Shown: positions 27,944 to 36,803 of the stretch, one piece after another
How positions within the stretch are numbered: the first letter of the stretch is position 1
Layout: each line of letters starts with the position of its first letter
Assembly: GCF_038096165.1 (NCBI RefSeq)
Contig: NZ_CP151076.1
Location: forward strand, 2,477,501-2,541,500
Length of the DNA stretch: 64,000 bases
DNA from: Pseudomonas sp. G.S.17
GTDB taxonomy: Bacteria; Pseudomonadota; Gammaproteobacteria; Pseudomonadales; Pseudomonadaceae
Direction of reading: 5' to 3'
Translations under genes and position numbers: made by a program
The notes under the pieces: model-generated
The model's database searches: none
The model's input: only the letters and a program-made list of their open reading frames with translations
What the model was told of the DNA's origin: nothing

Positions 27944-29407
27944 CTACTTCCCGGCAGTCTGCACCGCCTGCGGCCAGCCACCGCCCAGCGCGCGGAATGT
28001 GGCCACCGCCGCCCGGGCGTCATTGGCGTGCAGTTGCGCCAATTGATCCCGCGAGGTCAGCAACAACCGGTCTTCATCCAGCACTTCTACGAGACTGATC
28101 GCCCCACCTTTATAGGCATCCTGCGCGGCGTCGCGGGCGACTTTGTGGGCGGCGACTTCCTGTTCCACTTCCCGATGCTGGGATTCCAGTTCGGTCAGGG
28201 TCACGATGGCGTTTTCCACATCCTCGGTGGCGCGCAGCATTGATTGGCGGTATTGCGCCAGAGCTTCGGCGTTGGCGCCTTTGGCCTGGGCGACTTCAGC
28301 GTCTACCCGACCGAAATCGAACAGCCGCCAGTGCAGGCCGACGATGGCCTGGGGTTGAAACGCCGAAGCGCCGATCAACGAACCACTGTGCAGACTTTCA
28401 AAACCCAGTAAACCGGCCAGCGAGACCTTCGGGTAATACTCGGCAATGGCCGCGCCGATATGTGCGCTGGACGCAGCCAGACGGCGTTCGGCCGCCATCA
28501 CGTCGGGACGCCGGCGCAGCAGGCTGGCAGGGCCGTCGGTGTCGCTGATCGTCGGCACCTTGTAGCTTTGCGAACGGGTCAGCAATTCTTTGGCGTAGGT
28601 GCCGGGTTGCGCGCCCATCAGCACATCGAGCCGGTTGAGCTGCAACGCCAGTTCCGTGCGCAATGGCGGCAAGGTGGCGCGGGCCTGCAAGACCAGCGCC
28701 TGAGCCTGGGCCTGTTCGCGATGGGTCGACAGGCCGCTGCCGAAACGGTCGTTGACCAGGGCCAGCAAGGCCGCTTCGGTCTGTACCTGATCTTCGGCCA
28801 GCGCGATGCGTTGTTGCGCGCCCCGCACCCGGAAGTAAGCGTCGGCCGCCTCGGCCGCAACGGAAATCCGCACGCCGGTGTGATTGGCCTCGGCTGCCTG
28901 GGCTTCGGCGCTGGCAGCTTGTTCGCCACGCTTCAGGCCACCGGCCAGGTCGACCTCCCAGCTGGCGCCAGCACCGATGGTTTCAATCGTCTGATTGCGT
29001 TCGTAGCCGGGAAAGGTGCTGCCGATCTTGCCCAGCGCGCTTTCCTGGGACTGGCGTTGACGCACGGCGCGAGCGTCGAGATTGCCCTCGGGCAAACGTT
29101 CGGCCCCAGCTTCACGGGCGGCAGCCTGGGCCTGTTCGACCCGGGCCATGGAGGCCTGCAGATCGAGATTCTGCTTGAGCACACGCTCGATGATCCGGTT
29201 CAGTTGCTGATCGGCGAAACCGTTCCACCAGGTGTCCAGCGACGGCGCGGGCGTCTCGCCAATCCGCTGGTCGAGCAATGTCTGCTGGCTGAACGGGCCA
29301 CTGACGATGGGCACGGGCGTCTGGTAATCCGGGCCGACTGCGCAGCCGGCCAACGCCACCACCAGCAGGCTCAAGGTAAAAGTGCGGGTGCTATTCAGGG
29401 TCTTCAT
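27944..29407 (-). CDS. Outer-membrane efflux channel lipoprotein (NodT/OprM family)
   Basis: A TolC-like outer-membrane factor of 487 residues. The N-terminal lipoprotein signal has lipobox LAGC (Cys22), followed by VGPDYQTP, the NodT-family start. Two outer-membrane efflux repeats with long coiled-coil-like stretches fill the rest. It is the third gene of an operon read emrA-like, emrB-like, channel, 12 bases after the MFS gene, so it should complete a tripartite pump across the envelope. Confidence 0.88.
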   Translation of the reverse strand: MKTLNSTRTFTLSLLVVALAGCAVGPDYQTPVPIVSGPFSQQTLLDQRIGETPAPSLDTWWNGFADQQLNRIIERVLKQNLDLQASMARVEQAQAAAREAGAERLPEGNLDARAVRQRQSQESALGKIGSTFPGYERNQTIETIGAGASWEVDLAGGLKRGEQAASAEAQAAEANHTGVRISVAAEAADAYFRVRGAQQRIALAEDQVQTEAALLALVNDRFGSGLSTHREQAQAQALVLQARATLPPLRTELALQLNRLDVLMGAQPGTYAKELLTRSQSYKVPTISDTDGPASLLRRRPDVMAAERRLAASSAHIGAAIAEYYPKVSLAGLLGFESLHSGSLIGASAFQPQAIVGLHWRLFDFGRVDAEVAQAKGANAEALAQYRQSMLRATEDVENAIVTLTELESQHREVEQEVAAHKVARDAAQDAYKGGAISLVEVLDEDRLLLTSRDQLAQLHANDARAAVATFRALGGGWPQAVQTAGK

Positions 29408-29419
29408 GGCGTGGGTTTC

Positions 29420-31015
29420 TCAGTGAGCGTCGGCGGAAGGCGCAGCGGGCGGAACGACCTTGCGCATCAACGGCACCATGGCGGTGGCGATGATGAAACA
29501 GACCATGATCGCCAGGAACGCATCGGCGTAGGTTTGGGTCTGGGCTTCGCGCAGTGTCAGCAGCCACAGTTGATGCAACGCGGCGGTCATGCCGTCGTTG
29601 CCGGACTGGCCAAGGCTGGCCAGATTGCCGCTCACCTGGCTCAGCCATTGGTTCATGGCTTCGTTGCTGCTGTTCAGGTGTTCGGCCATGCGCGTGAAAT
29701 GCAGATTGGTGCGGTCGTTGAGAATCGTCGCGCAGGCGGCAATGCCGATCGCGCCACCGAGGTTGCGCATCAGGTTAAACAAGCCTGATGCCTGCTTGAG
29801 CCGCGCCATGGCCAGCCCGCCCAGGGTCAGGGTCACCGCTGGAGGCACGGCCAATTGTTGGGCAATGCCGCGCAAGGCCTGGGGCAACAGCAATTCCTTG
29901 CTGCCCCAATCGTGGGTAATCGGCGAGAAGTCCCACATGGATACGGCGAACAACGCCAGCCCGACCATGAGAATCCAGCGCAGGTCGACCCGATTGGCGA
30001 GAAACGCATACAGCGGGATCGACATCACCTGAAATACACCGGTGGAGAACACCGCAAGGCCGATATCCAGCGCGCTGTAGCCACGCACCCGGCCGAGGAA
30101 CAGCGGCGTCAGGTAAATCGTCGCGAACAGACCGATGCCGGTCACGAACGAGAAGAAGCAACCCAAGGCGAAATTGCGATCCTTCAATGCGCGCAAATCA
30201 ACGATGGGGTTGGCGACCATCAAAGTGCGGCTGACGAACGCCAGCGCCGCGATCCCGGAGATCCATGCCGTGGCGACAATCGTGCTGTCGCTGAACCAGT
30301 TCCAGCGCGGCCCTTCCTCCAGGGTGTATTCCAGGCAGCCGAGAAATACCGCCATGAACAGCATGCTCGCGTAGTCGGCGCCCTTGAGCAGGGACAGGTC
30401 CGGTTTGTCGATACGGACCAGCATCGGCACGGCAACCGCGACAAAAATGCCCGGCAGCAGGTTGATGTAAAACAGCCAGTGCCAGGACGAAACATCAGTG
30501 ATCCAGCCGCCAATCACCGGGCCCAGCGTCGGCGCCAGGGACGCGATGGCGCCGATGGTCGAAGCGGCGATGACTTTCTGTTTGCCGGTGAAGAACATGA
30601 ACGCCGAGGTAAATACCATCGGGATCATCGAGCCGCCTAGAAAACCTTGCAGGGCACGAAAGGCGATCATGCTCTGGATATTCCACGCCAGGCCACACAG
30701 CAGGCTGGCGAGGGTGAAACCCACCGCCGACGCGCAGAACAGCCAGCGGGTCGACATCACTCGGGACAACCAGCCGGACAGCGGGATGACCACGATTTCG
30801 GCAATCAGGTAGCTGGTCTGTACCCAGGCCGTTTCATCTGCGCCGGCCGACAAGCCGCCGCCGATATCACGTAGCGAAGCCGAGACAATCTGGATGTCGA
30901 GCAGGGCAATGAACATGCCCACGCACATGGTGGCGAAGGCGAAGACTTTTTGCGCGGTGGGCATCGATGCCGCGTCGAAAGGCTGCGCAGAAGCAGCAAC
31001 GCCGACCGTACTCAT
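29420..31015 (-). CDS. MFS multidrug efflux transporter, DHA2/EmrB type
   Basis: An inner-membrane proton-driven exporter of 531 residues with about 14 transmembrane segments, the DHA2 layout. SGWLSRVMSTRWLF matches the loop 2-3 motif, and GPVIGGWITDVSSWHW is the antiporter motif C region of EmrB proteins. It overlaps the upstream adaptor gene by four bases. Substrates are not predictable from sequence. Confidence 0.9.
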   Translation of the reverse strand: MSTVGVAASAQPFDAASMPTAQKVFAFATMCVGMFIALLDIQIVSASLRDIGGGLSAGADETAWVQTSYLIAEIVVIPLSGWLSRVMSTRWLFCASAVGFTLASLLCGLAWNIQSMIAFRALQGFLGGSMIPMVFTSAFMFFTGKQKVIAASTIGAIASLAPTLGPVIGGWITDVSSWHWLFYINLLPGIFVAVAVPMLVRIDKPDLSLLKGADYASMLFMAVFLGCLEYTLEEGPRWNWFSDSTIVATAWISGIAALAFVSRTLMVANPIVDLRALKDRNFALGCFFSFVTGIGLFATIYLTPLFLGRVRGYSALDIGLAVFSTGVFQVMSIPLYAFLANRVDLRWILMVGLALFAVSMWDFSPITHDWGSKELLLPQALRGIAQQLAVPPAVTLTLGGLAMARLKQASGLFNLMRNLGGAIGIAACATILNDRTNLHFTRMAEHLNSSNEAMNQWLSQVSGNLASLGQSGNDGMTAALHQLWLLTLREAQTQTYADAFLAIMVCFIIATAMVPLMRKVVPPAAPSADAH

Positions 31016-32163
31016 GGCGCACGGCTCACATTAGCCGCAGCAACCGGTGCGGATGGAGTCGGAACGCTGACCTTGGCGTTGGTGTCGACTTGCGCGGTAA
31101 CCGAAAGACCCGGCCGCAGGCTGCCCAGCGTGCTGTCGTCCTGATCCAGCAACACCCGAACTGGCACTCGCTGCACGATCTTGGTGAAGTTGCCGGTGGC
31201 GTTTTCCGGCGGTAATACGCTGAATTGCGCGCCGGTCGCTGGGGCCAGGCTGTCCAGATGCCCGTGAAATTCGCGACCCGGCAGCACGTCGGCGTGAATG
31301 GTCACCGGTTGGCCGGGCAGCATGTGCGCCAATTGGTCTTCCTTGAAATTGGCGTCGACCCACAAGCCGCTGGCGGGCACCACCGAAAGCAGTTGGGTTC
31401 CGGCCGCTGCGTAGGCGCCGACCCGCGCCCGACGGTTGCCGATTACGCCATCCACCGGCGCACGCAATTCGGTGTAGGCAACGTTGAGCTGCGCCATCTC
31501 CCGCTCGGCCACGGCTTGCATCAGCGCCGCGCGAGCCTGCTGTTTCTGGCTGGCAATCACATTGAGTTGGCGTTGTGTGGCGAGCAACGAAGCCTGGGCC
31601 TTGGCGCCGTTGGCTTGCGCGGTCTTGAACGTCGCGTCAGCACGCTGGGCGCTTTCTACCGACACGGCGGAGCGGCTGACCAAGTCTTTATAGCGCGCAT
31701 GATCGTCCCGTGAGCGCACGGTTTCGGCGTTAGCGGCATCGATACCGGCCTTGGCCTGACCGACCACCGCGTGTTGCAGTTCTTCGGTGGCATCCAGATT
31801 GGCCAGTAGCGCTTGCTGAGCGGCGACTGCACCTTCGGCTTTGTGCAGCGCGGCCTGGTAATCACGGTCGTCGATCTTTACCAGCAAGTCACCGGCGTGG
31901 ACGAACTGGTTGTCGACGACCTTCAGCTCGGTGATATAGCCCGGCACCTTGGGACCGATCACGGTGACGTCGCCACCGATATAAGCATCGTCGGTGGATT
32001 CAATGAAGCGGCCGACCGTCCACCAATGCAGGCCGAACAGTACCGCGGCCACCAACGCGGTGATGATCACCAGCAGCAACAACAGGCGTTTGAGCAGGGG
32101 CGACTTGTTGCGCGATGGGACGGCGGTGCTGGCCGTTAAATCGGCCTGAAGTGAACTGTTCAT
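31012..32163 (-). CDS. Membrane fusion protein, HlyD/EmrA type
   Basis: The periplasmic adaptor of the tripartite pump, 383 residues. A single N-terminal membrane anchor (about 24-45, LLKRLLLLLVIITALVAAVL) is followed by the biotinyl-lipoyl half-motif (TDDAYIGGDVTVIGPKV), a long alpha-helical hairpin and a beta-barrel. ATG 32163 was chosen; the frame extends to 32502 over the promoter. Two adjacent 14-bp palindromes at 32219-32246 lie 56 bases upstream and probably form its operator. Confidence 0.88.
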   Translation of the reverse strand: MNSSLQADLTASTAVPSRNKSPLLKRLLLLLVIITALVAAVLFGLHWWTVGRFIESTDDAYIGGDVTVIGPKVPGYITELKVVDNQFVHAGDLLVKIDDRDYQAALHKAEGAVAAQQALLANLDATEELQHAVVGQAKAGIDAANAETVRSRDDHARYKDLVSRSAVSVESAQRADATFKTAQANGAKAQASLLATQRQLNVIASQKQQARAALMQAVAEREMAQLNVAYTELRAPVDGVIGNRRARVGAYAAAGTQLLSVVPASGLWVDANFKEDQLAHMLPGQPVTIHADVLPGREFHGHLDSLAPATGAQFSVLPPENATGNFTKIVQRVPVRVLLDQDDSTLGSLRPGLSVTAQVDTNAKVSVPTPSAPVAAANVSRAP

Positions 32164-32218
32164 CAGCGTTACCTGCGCAAGTGTGCGTCGCAGCCTTGGC
32201 CGCGACGGGAATCTATGG

Positions 32219-32246
32219 ATTACGGTCGTAATATTATGGTCGTAAT
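32219..32246. promoter_or_regulatory. Two abutting 14-bp palindromes upstream of the efflux operon
   Basis: ATTACGGTCGTAAT (32219-32232) is immediately followed by ATTATGGTCGTAAT (32233-32246). The first is a perfect 6-2-6 palindrome and the second has one change. This is the kind of site bound by TetR- or MarR-type repressors of efflux pumps. No such regulator is encoded next to it, so the repressor would act from elsewhere. Confidence 0.6.
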
Positions 32247-32387
32247 GTAAGTCCATATTTCCGATCACGCAAGGGTAGAAATGCGCAGATGAGTCTGAAC
32301 ACGAGTAAGGAACCCTCTGCCCATGGCGTCGTTCACATGTCACATTGACCATCGACGGCAGAGCATTCCCATTTTCGGAGACATTCC

Positions 32388-32717
32388 ATGAGCAGCCAGC
32401 CTTACGCCACCACCGCACCGACGCGCGCCGAGGTAGACGCCTTGCAGGGCGCGACGCTGATCGAGTTCGGCACCGATTGGTGCGGTTACTGCAAAGCTGC
32501 ACAGCCGCTGATCAGCACGGTCATGCGCGATTACCCCGACGTGCGGCATCTGAAAATCGAGGATGGCAGCGGGCGACCGCTGGGCCGTTCATTTCGCGTC
32601 AAGTTATGGCCGACACTGATATTCATGCGCGACGGTGAGGAGTTGAGCCGTCTGGTGCGGCCCACCCAAACCAGCGATATCGAAGAGGCGTGCGAAGGGA
32701 TGGTGCGGCAGGGCTGA
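32388..32717 (+). CDS. Thioredoxin-family protein
   Basis: A 109-residue thioredoxin-fold protein without a signal peptide. The redox motif is WCGYC (~residue 31) in place of the usual WCGPC, with the cis-proline loop KLWPTLIF (~residue 75). The Tyr in the active-site dipeptide alters redox potential compared with TrxA. It is divergent from the efflux operon and convergent with the response-regulator gene. The role is inferred to be cytoplasmic thiol reduction; no partner is indicated. Confidence 0.85.
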   Translation: MSSQPYATTAPTRAEVDALQGATLIEFGTDWCGYCKAAQPLISTVMRDYPDVRHLKIEDGSGRPLGRSFRVKLWPTLIFMRDGEELSRLVRPTQTSDIEEACEGMVRQG

Positions 32718-32843
32718 GGAGATCGCTGATCGAGGCTTCATCCCAAGGAAGCCATTGAACGCGACTCAAGGAGCATACGAAGCCGGCCACCGGCTTTGTA
32801 AAATCAGTGGCAGGGCGGGCAACCAGGTTCAGACGAGCATGGA

Positions 32844-33509
32844 TCAGCGCCGCAGGTACGCGGCGAAATCAATGTCTCCGGCGCTGAGAATGGCTTGCAC
32901 CCTGTTGTGCACATTGAGCTTGCGCAGGATCGCTGAAACGTGGGCCTTGACCGTGGTTTCGGCGATTTCCAAGGTGTAGGCGATCTGTTTGTTCGACTCG
33001 CCCTTGGTCATGCGTTCCAGCACCAGTAATTGCTTGCGGGTCAGGGCTTGCAGCAGTTCCGGCGGGAAGCTTCGGTTTTCGCTGTTATGTCGGCGGGTGG
33101 CGGGCTTCTGACTGCGGATGATGTCCGACGGCAGATAAACGTTGCCGTTGAGAATCTGCTCGATGGCTTGGGTCATTTGCAGTCGCGGCGACGATTTGGT
33201 GATGAAACCCACTGCGCCGTAGGTGATGGCTTGCAGAACAATCTGTTTGTCCTGCTCGGCGGAAACGATCACCACCGGGATGGTCGGCGCTTCGTTGCGC
33301 AGGTTTATCAGGCCATTGAGGCCGTGCATGCCGGGCATGTTCAGGTCCAGCAGGATGAGGTCCAGATCGTCATGCTGCTGGGTCAAGGCCAGGGCGCTTT
33401 CCAGGTCCTCGGTTTCCATCACTTCGCTGCCGGGAAAACCGTCAGTGATGACGTTGTGGATGGCCTCGCGAAACAGCGGGTGATCGTCGGCTATTAGAAT
33501 TTTGTACAT
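32844..33509 (-). CDS. pedR2: LuxR/NarL response regulator, AgmR/ErbR/PedR2 type
   Basis: A 221-residue response regulator. The receiver domain (ILIADDHP, phosphoacceptor Asp55 in LLDLNMPG) is followed by a C-terminal LuxR HTH ([20 protein letters not shown]). In pseudomonads the family member at this place (AgmR/ErbR, PedR2 in P. putida) activates quinoprotein alcohol dehydrogenase genes and takes part in the Ca/lanthanide switch. ATG 33509 was chosen, with AAGGTG upstream; the longer frame is non-coding. The symbol rests on synteny with the ped cluster, and no partner kinase gene adjoins it. Confidence 0.8.
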   Translation of the reverse strand: MYKILIADDHPLFREAIHNVITDGFPGSEVMETEDLESALALTQQHDDLDLILLDLNMPGMHGLNGLINLRNEAPTIPVVIVSAEQDKQIVLQAITYGAVGFITKSSPRLQMTQAIEQILNGNVYLPSDIIRSQKPATRRHNSENRSFPPELLQALTRKQLLVLERMTKGESNKQIAYTLEIAETTVKAHVSAILRKLNVHNRVQAILSAGDIDFAAYLRR

Positions 33510-33576
33510 GCCATTCACCTTGTTTTTATGGAATATGGTGTTGTTCTGATGGTGCTTCGGGTCCGTTGCGTTTGTG

Positions 33577-34125
33577 TCAGGGCAGTGGCAGCGGTTGCGC
33601 AGATTTGACGGGCAAACCGGCAGCCTGCCAGGCGTCGAGACCGTCGCGGTACCAATACAGATCACTGTAGCCCAGCGCCGCCGCGCGCTTCACGGCGTTC
33701 CCGCTCAGCCAGCAATCGGCGCGGCAGTAAAACACCATTGGCATATCGTGACGACCGGCGCTGGCTTGCTGCAGATGGCCGACAAAATAAGCCTGCCATT
33801 GCTCTGTCAGTTCACCGTCGCCAGTATTGGCCAGCCACAGACTGCCCGGCAGATTGGCGTGAGGTTCGTCTTCGATGAAGCGACCTTGCAGCCATTGTCG
33901 GCGATACACATCGATCAGCAGCGGTTTGGCAGGTTGTTGCATAAGCGCCTGAAGCTGCGCCGTGTCAATAATCCGCGCGCCCTCGACCTGAACGGGCGTC
34001 GGGCTGCGATACAAAGCTATGCGATAGCCATCGGCGGAAAACAACGGGGTGTCAGCCACGGCGAGGCACGGCAGCGTCGTAGCAAGCACCATCGATAGCA
34101 GGGTTGAGCGCAAAGCACGCAGCAT
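33577..34125 (-). CDS. PQQ-dependent catabolism-associated CXXCW-motif protein (rhodanese-like)
   Basis: A secreted 182-residue protein with a rhodanese-like fold. The signal peptide is about 1-24; [13 protein letters not shown] (Cys134, Cys138, Trp139) carries the cysteine-tryptophan motif that names the family, at the position of the rhodanese active-site loop. Members are found only in quinoprotein alcohol-oxidation loci; the biochemical role is unknown. ATG 34125 was chosen over the longer frame to 34257. A 17-bp element shared with 38064 lies upstream at 34205-34221. Confidence 0.82.
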   Translation of the reverse strand: MLRALRSTLLSMVLATTLPCLAVADTPLFSADGYRIALYRSPTPVQVEGARIIDTAQLQALMQQPAKPLLIDVYRRQWLQGRFIEDEPHANLPGSLWLANTGDGELTEQWQAYFVGHLQQASAGRHDMPMVFYCRADCWLSGNAVKRAAALGYSDLYWYRDGLDAWQAAGLPVKSAQPLPLP

Positions 34126-34204
34126 GGCGGCTATTCCTTTCTTGTTATGACCTGCATTACAAGGCACAACCGCCGCTTTGGGAATGCGACGATAGAAAGC
34201 AAAA

Positions 34205-34221
34205 CCAGTACGAAAGTAGTA
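34205..34221. promoter_or_regulatory. Candidate ped-region regulatory element
   Basis: CCAGTACGAAAGTAGTA matches CCAGTACCAAGGTAGTA at 38064-38080 in 15 of 17 positions. Both lie upstream of minus-strand genes of the PQQ-associated cluster. It is a candidate binding site for the PedR2-type regulator, by inference. Confidence 0.45.
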
Positions 34222-34264
34222 GAAGAGCAGCCTGGAGCGGCACGCTTCAAGCTGCAAGGCGACA

Positions 34265-35056
34265 TTAGCCTGGCTTGCGGACGGCGGCGTGTTGGGGGTT
34301 GAAGGTGACGATGGCCAGCAGCGTGAAAATGATCGTCAAGCCCAGGCAGACCGCCGCTGCCAGCAGGTTGAAGCGCTCATAAAGGGCAAAGCGCACCAGT
34401 TCCACCGCGTGGCTGAACGGGTTGATCGCGCACAGCCAATACAGCCATTGGCTGGCCTCCTGCATTTTCCATAGCGGATAAAGCGCCGACGACAGGAAAA
34501 ACATCGGGAAGATCACGAAATTCATCACCCCGGCGAAGTTTTCCAGTTGGCGGATCGCATTCGACAGCAACAGGCCCAACGCGCTGAGCATCAACGCCAC
34601 CAACAACAAGGCTGGCAGCGCTGCCAGCAAACCCCATGCGGGTGGTTGCACGCCGTAAACCCAGGCAATCGCCAGAAAGGCATACACCTGCAACAACGAA
34701 ATCAACGACGTGGCCAGCAATTTGCTGATCAGCAGAAAGGTGCGAGGCAGTGGGCTGGTGAGTAACACGCGCATGCTGCCCATTTCCCGGTCGTAAACCA
34801 TGGACAATGAGCCTTGCATGCCGTTGAACAGCAGAATCATGCAGGCCAGGCCCGGAATGATGTACACCTCGTAAGGAATGTAGGTGTCGTAGGGCTCGAT
34901 GATGGCGATGCCCAGCGCCGCGCGAAAACCTGCCGCGAACACCAATAGCCACAGCAGTGGGCGCACCAACGCGCTGAGGAATCGTGTGCGTTGCAGAATG
35001 AAACGCAGCCATTCACGCAGGACAATACCGCTGAAACATTGCCAATAGGCGTTCAT
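34265..35056 (-). CDS. ABC transporter permease, PQQ alcohol dehydrogenase-associated (ABC-2 type)
   Basis: An ABC-2 type membrane protein of 263 residues with about six transmembrane segments. EMGSMRVLLTSPLPRTFLL is the conserved cytoplasmic coupling region and INPFSHAVELVR the C-terminal signature. ABC-2 permeases work as exporters. It overlaps the ATPase gene by four bases. The family occurs with quinoprotein dehydrogenases, and the transported substance is not known. Confidence 0.82.
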   Translation of the reverse strand: MNAYWQCFSGIVLREWLRFILQRTRFLSALVRPLLWLLVFAAGFRAALGIAIIEPYDTYIPYEVYIIPGLACMILLFNGMQGSLSMVYDREMGSMRVLLTSPLPRTFLLISKLLATSLISLLQVYAFLAIAWVYGVQPPAWGLLAALPALLLVALMLSALGLLLSNAIRQLENFAGVMNFVIFPMFFLSSALYPLWKMQEASQWLYWLCAINPFSHAVELVRFALYERFNLLAAAVCLGLTIIFTLLAIVTFNPQHAAVRKPG

Positions 35057-35796
35057 CGGCTGATTGCTCCAGATGCAGAAACAAGGGTCAGGCGGGCAAA
35101 CGCAGTGCCCAGTTCACCGCCATGTTCGGCACTGACGGCTCCGGCGTTGCCTGAGGCGACCAGGCGTCCTTGATGCAGGATCAGCAAGTCATCGTCGGGC
35201 TGCACTTCATCGAGCAAATGCGTGGTCCAAAGCACACTGATGCCTTGTTCGCGACACAGGCTGCGCACGTGCTGGTTGAGCGCCAGACGGCTGGCCGGAT
35301 CAAGGCCGACGCTGGCTTCGTCGAGCAGCAACAGGCGTGGCTCATGCAACAGGGCCCGAGCGATTTCCACCCGACGCCGATGCCCGCCATTCAGCTCGCG
35401 GACCCGTTCGGCCTTGCGCTCGGTCAACCCCTGACGCGCCAGTTCTTCAGCGACGCGGGCGATTGCCGAACGACGCGGCATGCCGTGCAGCGCGGCGTGA
35501 TAACGCAGGTTTTGTTCGACACTCAGGTCCAGGTCCAGCGTGCTTTGTTGAAACACCACACCCAATTGCCGCAGCGCCGGGCGCGGCGTCTGGCGCAGGG
35601 AACAGCCGCCCACGCGAATTTCGCCGCGTTGCAGGTCATACAGCCGGGTCAGCAAGGCGATCAGGGTTGATTTACCCGCGCCATTGGGGCCGAGCAACGC
35701 ACCAAAGCGGCCCGGAGCGAGGCTGAAACTGATCTGGCGCAAGGCTTCCCGAGGCCCATAGGCGAAACTCAGGTCGTCGACCTCCAGCGCATTCAT
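35053..35796 (-). CDS. ABC transporter ATPase, PQQ alcohol dehydrogenase-associated
   Basis: The ATPase partner of the ABC-2 permease, 247 residues. It has Walker A GPNGAGKST (~36) and Walker B LLLLDEASVGLD. The signature region reads LNGGHRRRVEIARALL, with Asn in place of the usual Ser. ATG 35796 overlaps the stop of the upstream beta-propeller gene by four bases; the frame upstream to 35817 is probably not used. Translational coupling of propeller, ATPase and permease suggests one complex. Confidence 0.84.
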   Translation of the reverse strand: MNALEVDDLSFAYGPREALRQISFSLAPGRFGALLGPNGAGKSTLIALLTRLYDLQRGEIRVGGCSLRQTPRPALRQLGVVFQQSTLDLDLSVEQNLRYHAALHGMPRRSAIARVAEELARQGLTERKAERVRELNGGHRRRVEIARALLHEPRLLLLDEASVGLDPASRLALNQHVRSLCREQGISVLWTTHLLDEVQPDDDLLILHQGRLVASGNAGAVSAEHGGELGTAFARLTLVSASGAISR

Positions 35797-36767
35797 GGGG
35801 TCACGACCACACCCCAAGGGTAACGGCCGACCTTGATCGACTTGGTTACCTTGAGGCTGGCGACGTCGATCACCGACACATCGCCACTGACGCCGTTGGT
35901 GGTCAGCAACTGGCTTTGATCCGGGGTAAACGCCATCTGCCAGACCCGCCTGCCGACGAGCAGGTAATCGACGATTTCCAGGGTCTTGGCGTCAATCACC
36001 GCCACATGGTTGGCCGGGCCCAGGGCGACGAAGGCGTATTTGCCGTTGGCGGCGATCTTGATGCCCACCGGCTGCACCTTGTCCGGGTGAACGCCTTTGA
36101 TCTGGAAGTTCAGGGTCTTGATGATCTTGCGGGTGGCGACGTCGATCACACTCACCGTGCCGCCGATTTCCGCCGATGCCCAGAGTTGCGAGCCGTCCTG
36201 ATTGAACTCGACGAAGCGTGGTCGTTGATCCACCAAAGTGTTGTCGGCCAGGGTCTGGGTGCTGGTGTCGATCCAGTGCAGCATGTTGGTGGTTTCGCTG
36301 GTATTGACCGCCCACTTGCCGTCGGGGCTGACCGCCATGCCTTCGGGTTCGACGCCGACATCGATCTGCGCCAGGACCTTGGAGTTCTCGGTATCGATCA
36401 CCGTCACCAGCGAGTCGTCTTCGTTGGAAACATACAGCCAGCGGTTGTTGGGGTGCAGGGCGAACTGTTCCGGGTCTTTGCCGGAGGGCAGCTCCTTGAT
36501 GATTTTGTGGGTGGCCACATCCATCACTTGCACCCGGTCCGAGTCGCTGGCGCAGATGTACAGCAGCTTGTTGTCATGGGACAGCAGCAAGCCGCGAGGG
36601 CGCATGCCGACGGCAATGGTTTGCGTGACTTTCAGGCTGTCCATGTCGATCAGGCTGAGGCTGTTGTCCTTCTCGTTGGACACCCAGGCGGTGGCCGCCA
36701 GGCTTTGCCCCGCGAGGGTTGAAAGGGCGGCGGCCATCAAGGCAGTGGCGATCAGGGTGCGGCGCAT
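35793..36767 (-). CDS. PQQ-associated YVTN beta-propeller protein
   Basis: A secreted 324-residue beta-propeller. After a signal peptide (about 1-24, ending SLA) come repeated YVTN-type blades such as LYVSNEDDSLVTVIDTENSK and LWASAEIGGTVSVIDVAT, about seven in all. It is the conserved propeller of quinoprotein alcohol-oxidation loci, periplasmic and of unknown molecular role. It could scaffold the dehydrogenase or the transporter encoded around it. Confidence 0.85.
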   Translation of the reverse strand: MRRTLIATALMAAALSTLAGQSLAATAWVSNEKDNSLSLIDMDSLKVTQTIAVGMRPRGLLLSHDNKLLYICASDSDRVQVMDVATHKIIKELPSGKDPEQFALHPNNRWLYVSNEDDSLVTVIDTENSKVLAQIDVGVEPEGMAVSPDGKWAVNTSETTNMLHWIDTSTQTLADNTLVDQRPRFVEFNQDGSQLWASAEIGGTVSVIDVATRKIIKTLNFQIKGVHPDKVQPVGIKIAANGKYAFVALGPANHVAVIDAKTLEIVDYLLVGRRVWQMAFTPDQSQLLTTNGVSGDVSVIDVASLKVTKSIKVGRYPWGVVVTP

Positions 36768-36803
36768 GGCGTGTTCCTTATTGTTGGAATTGTCGGCAAA
36801 ACG

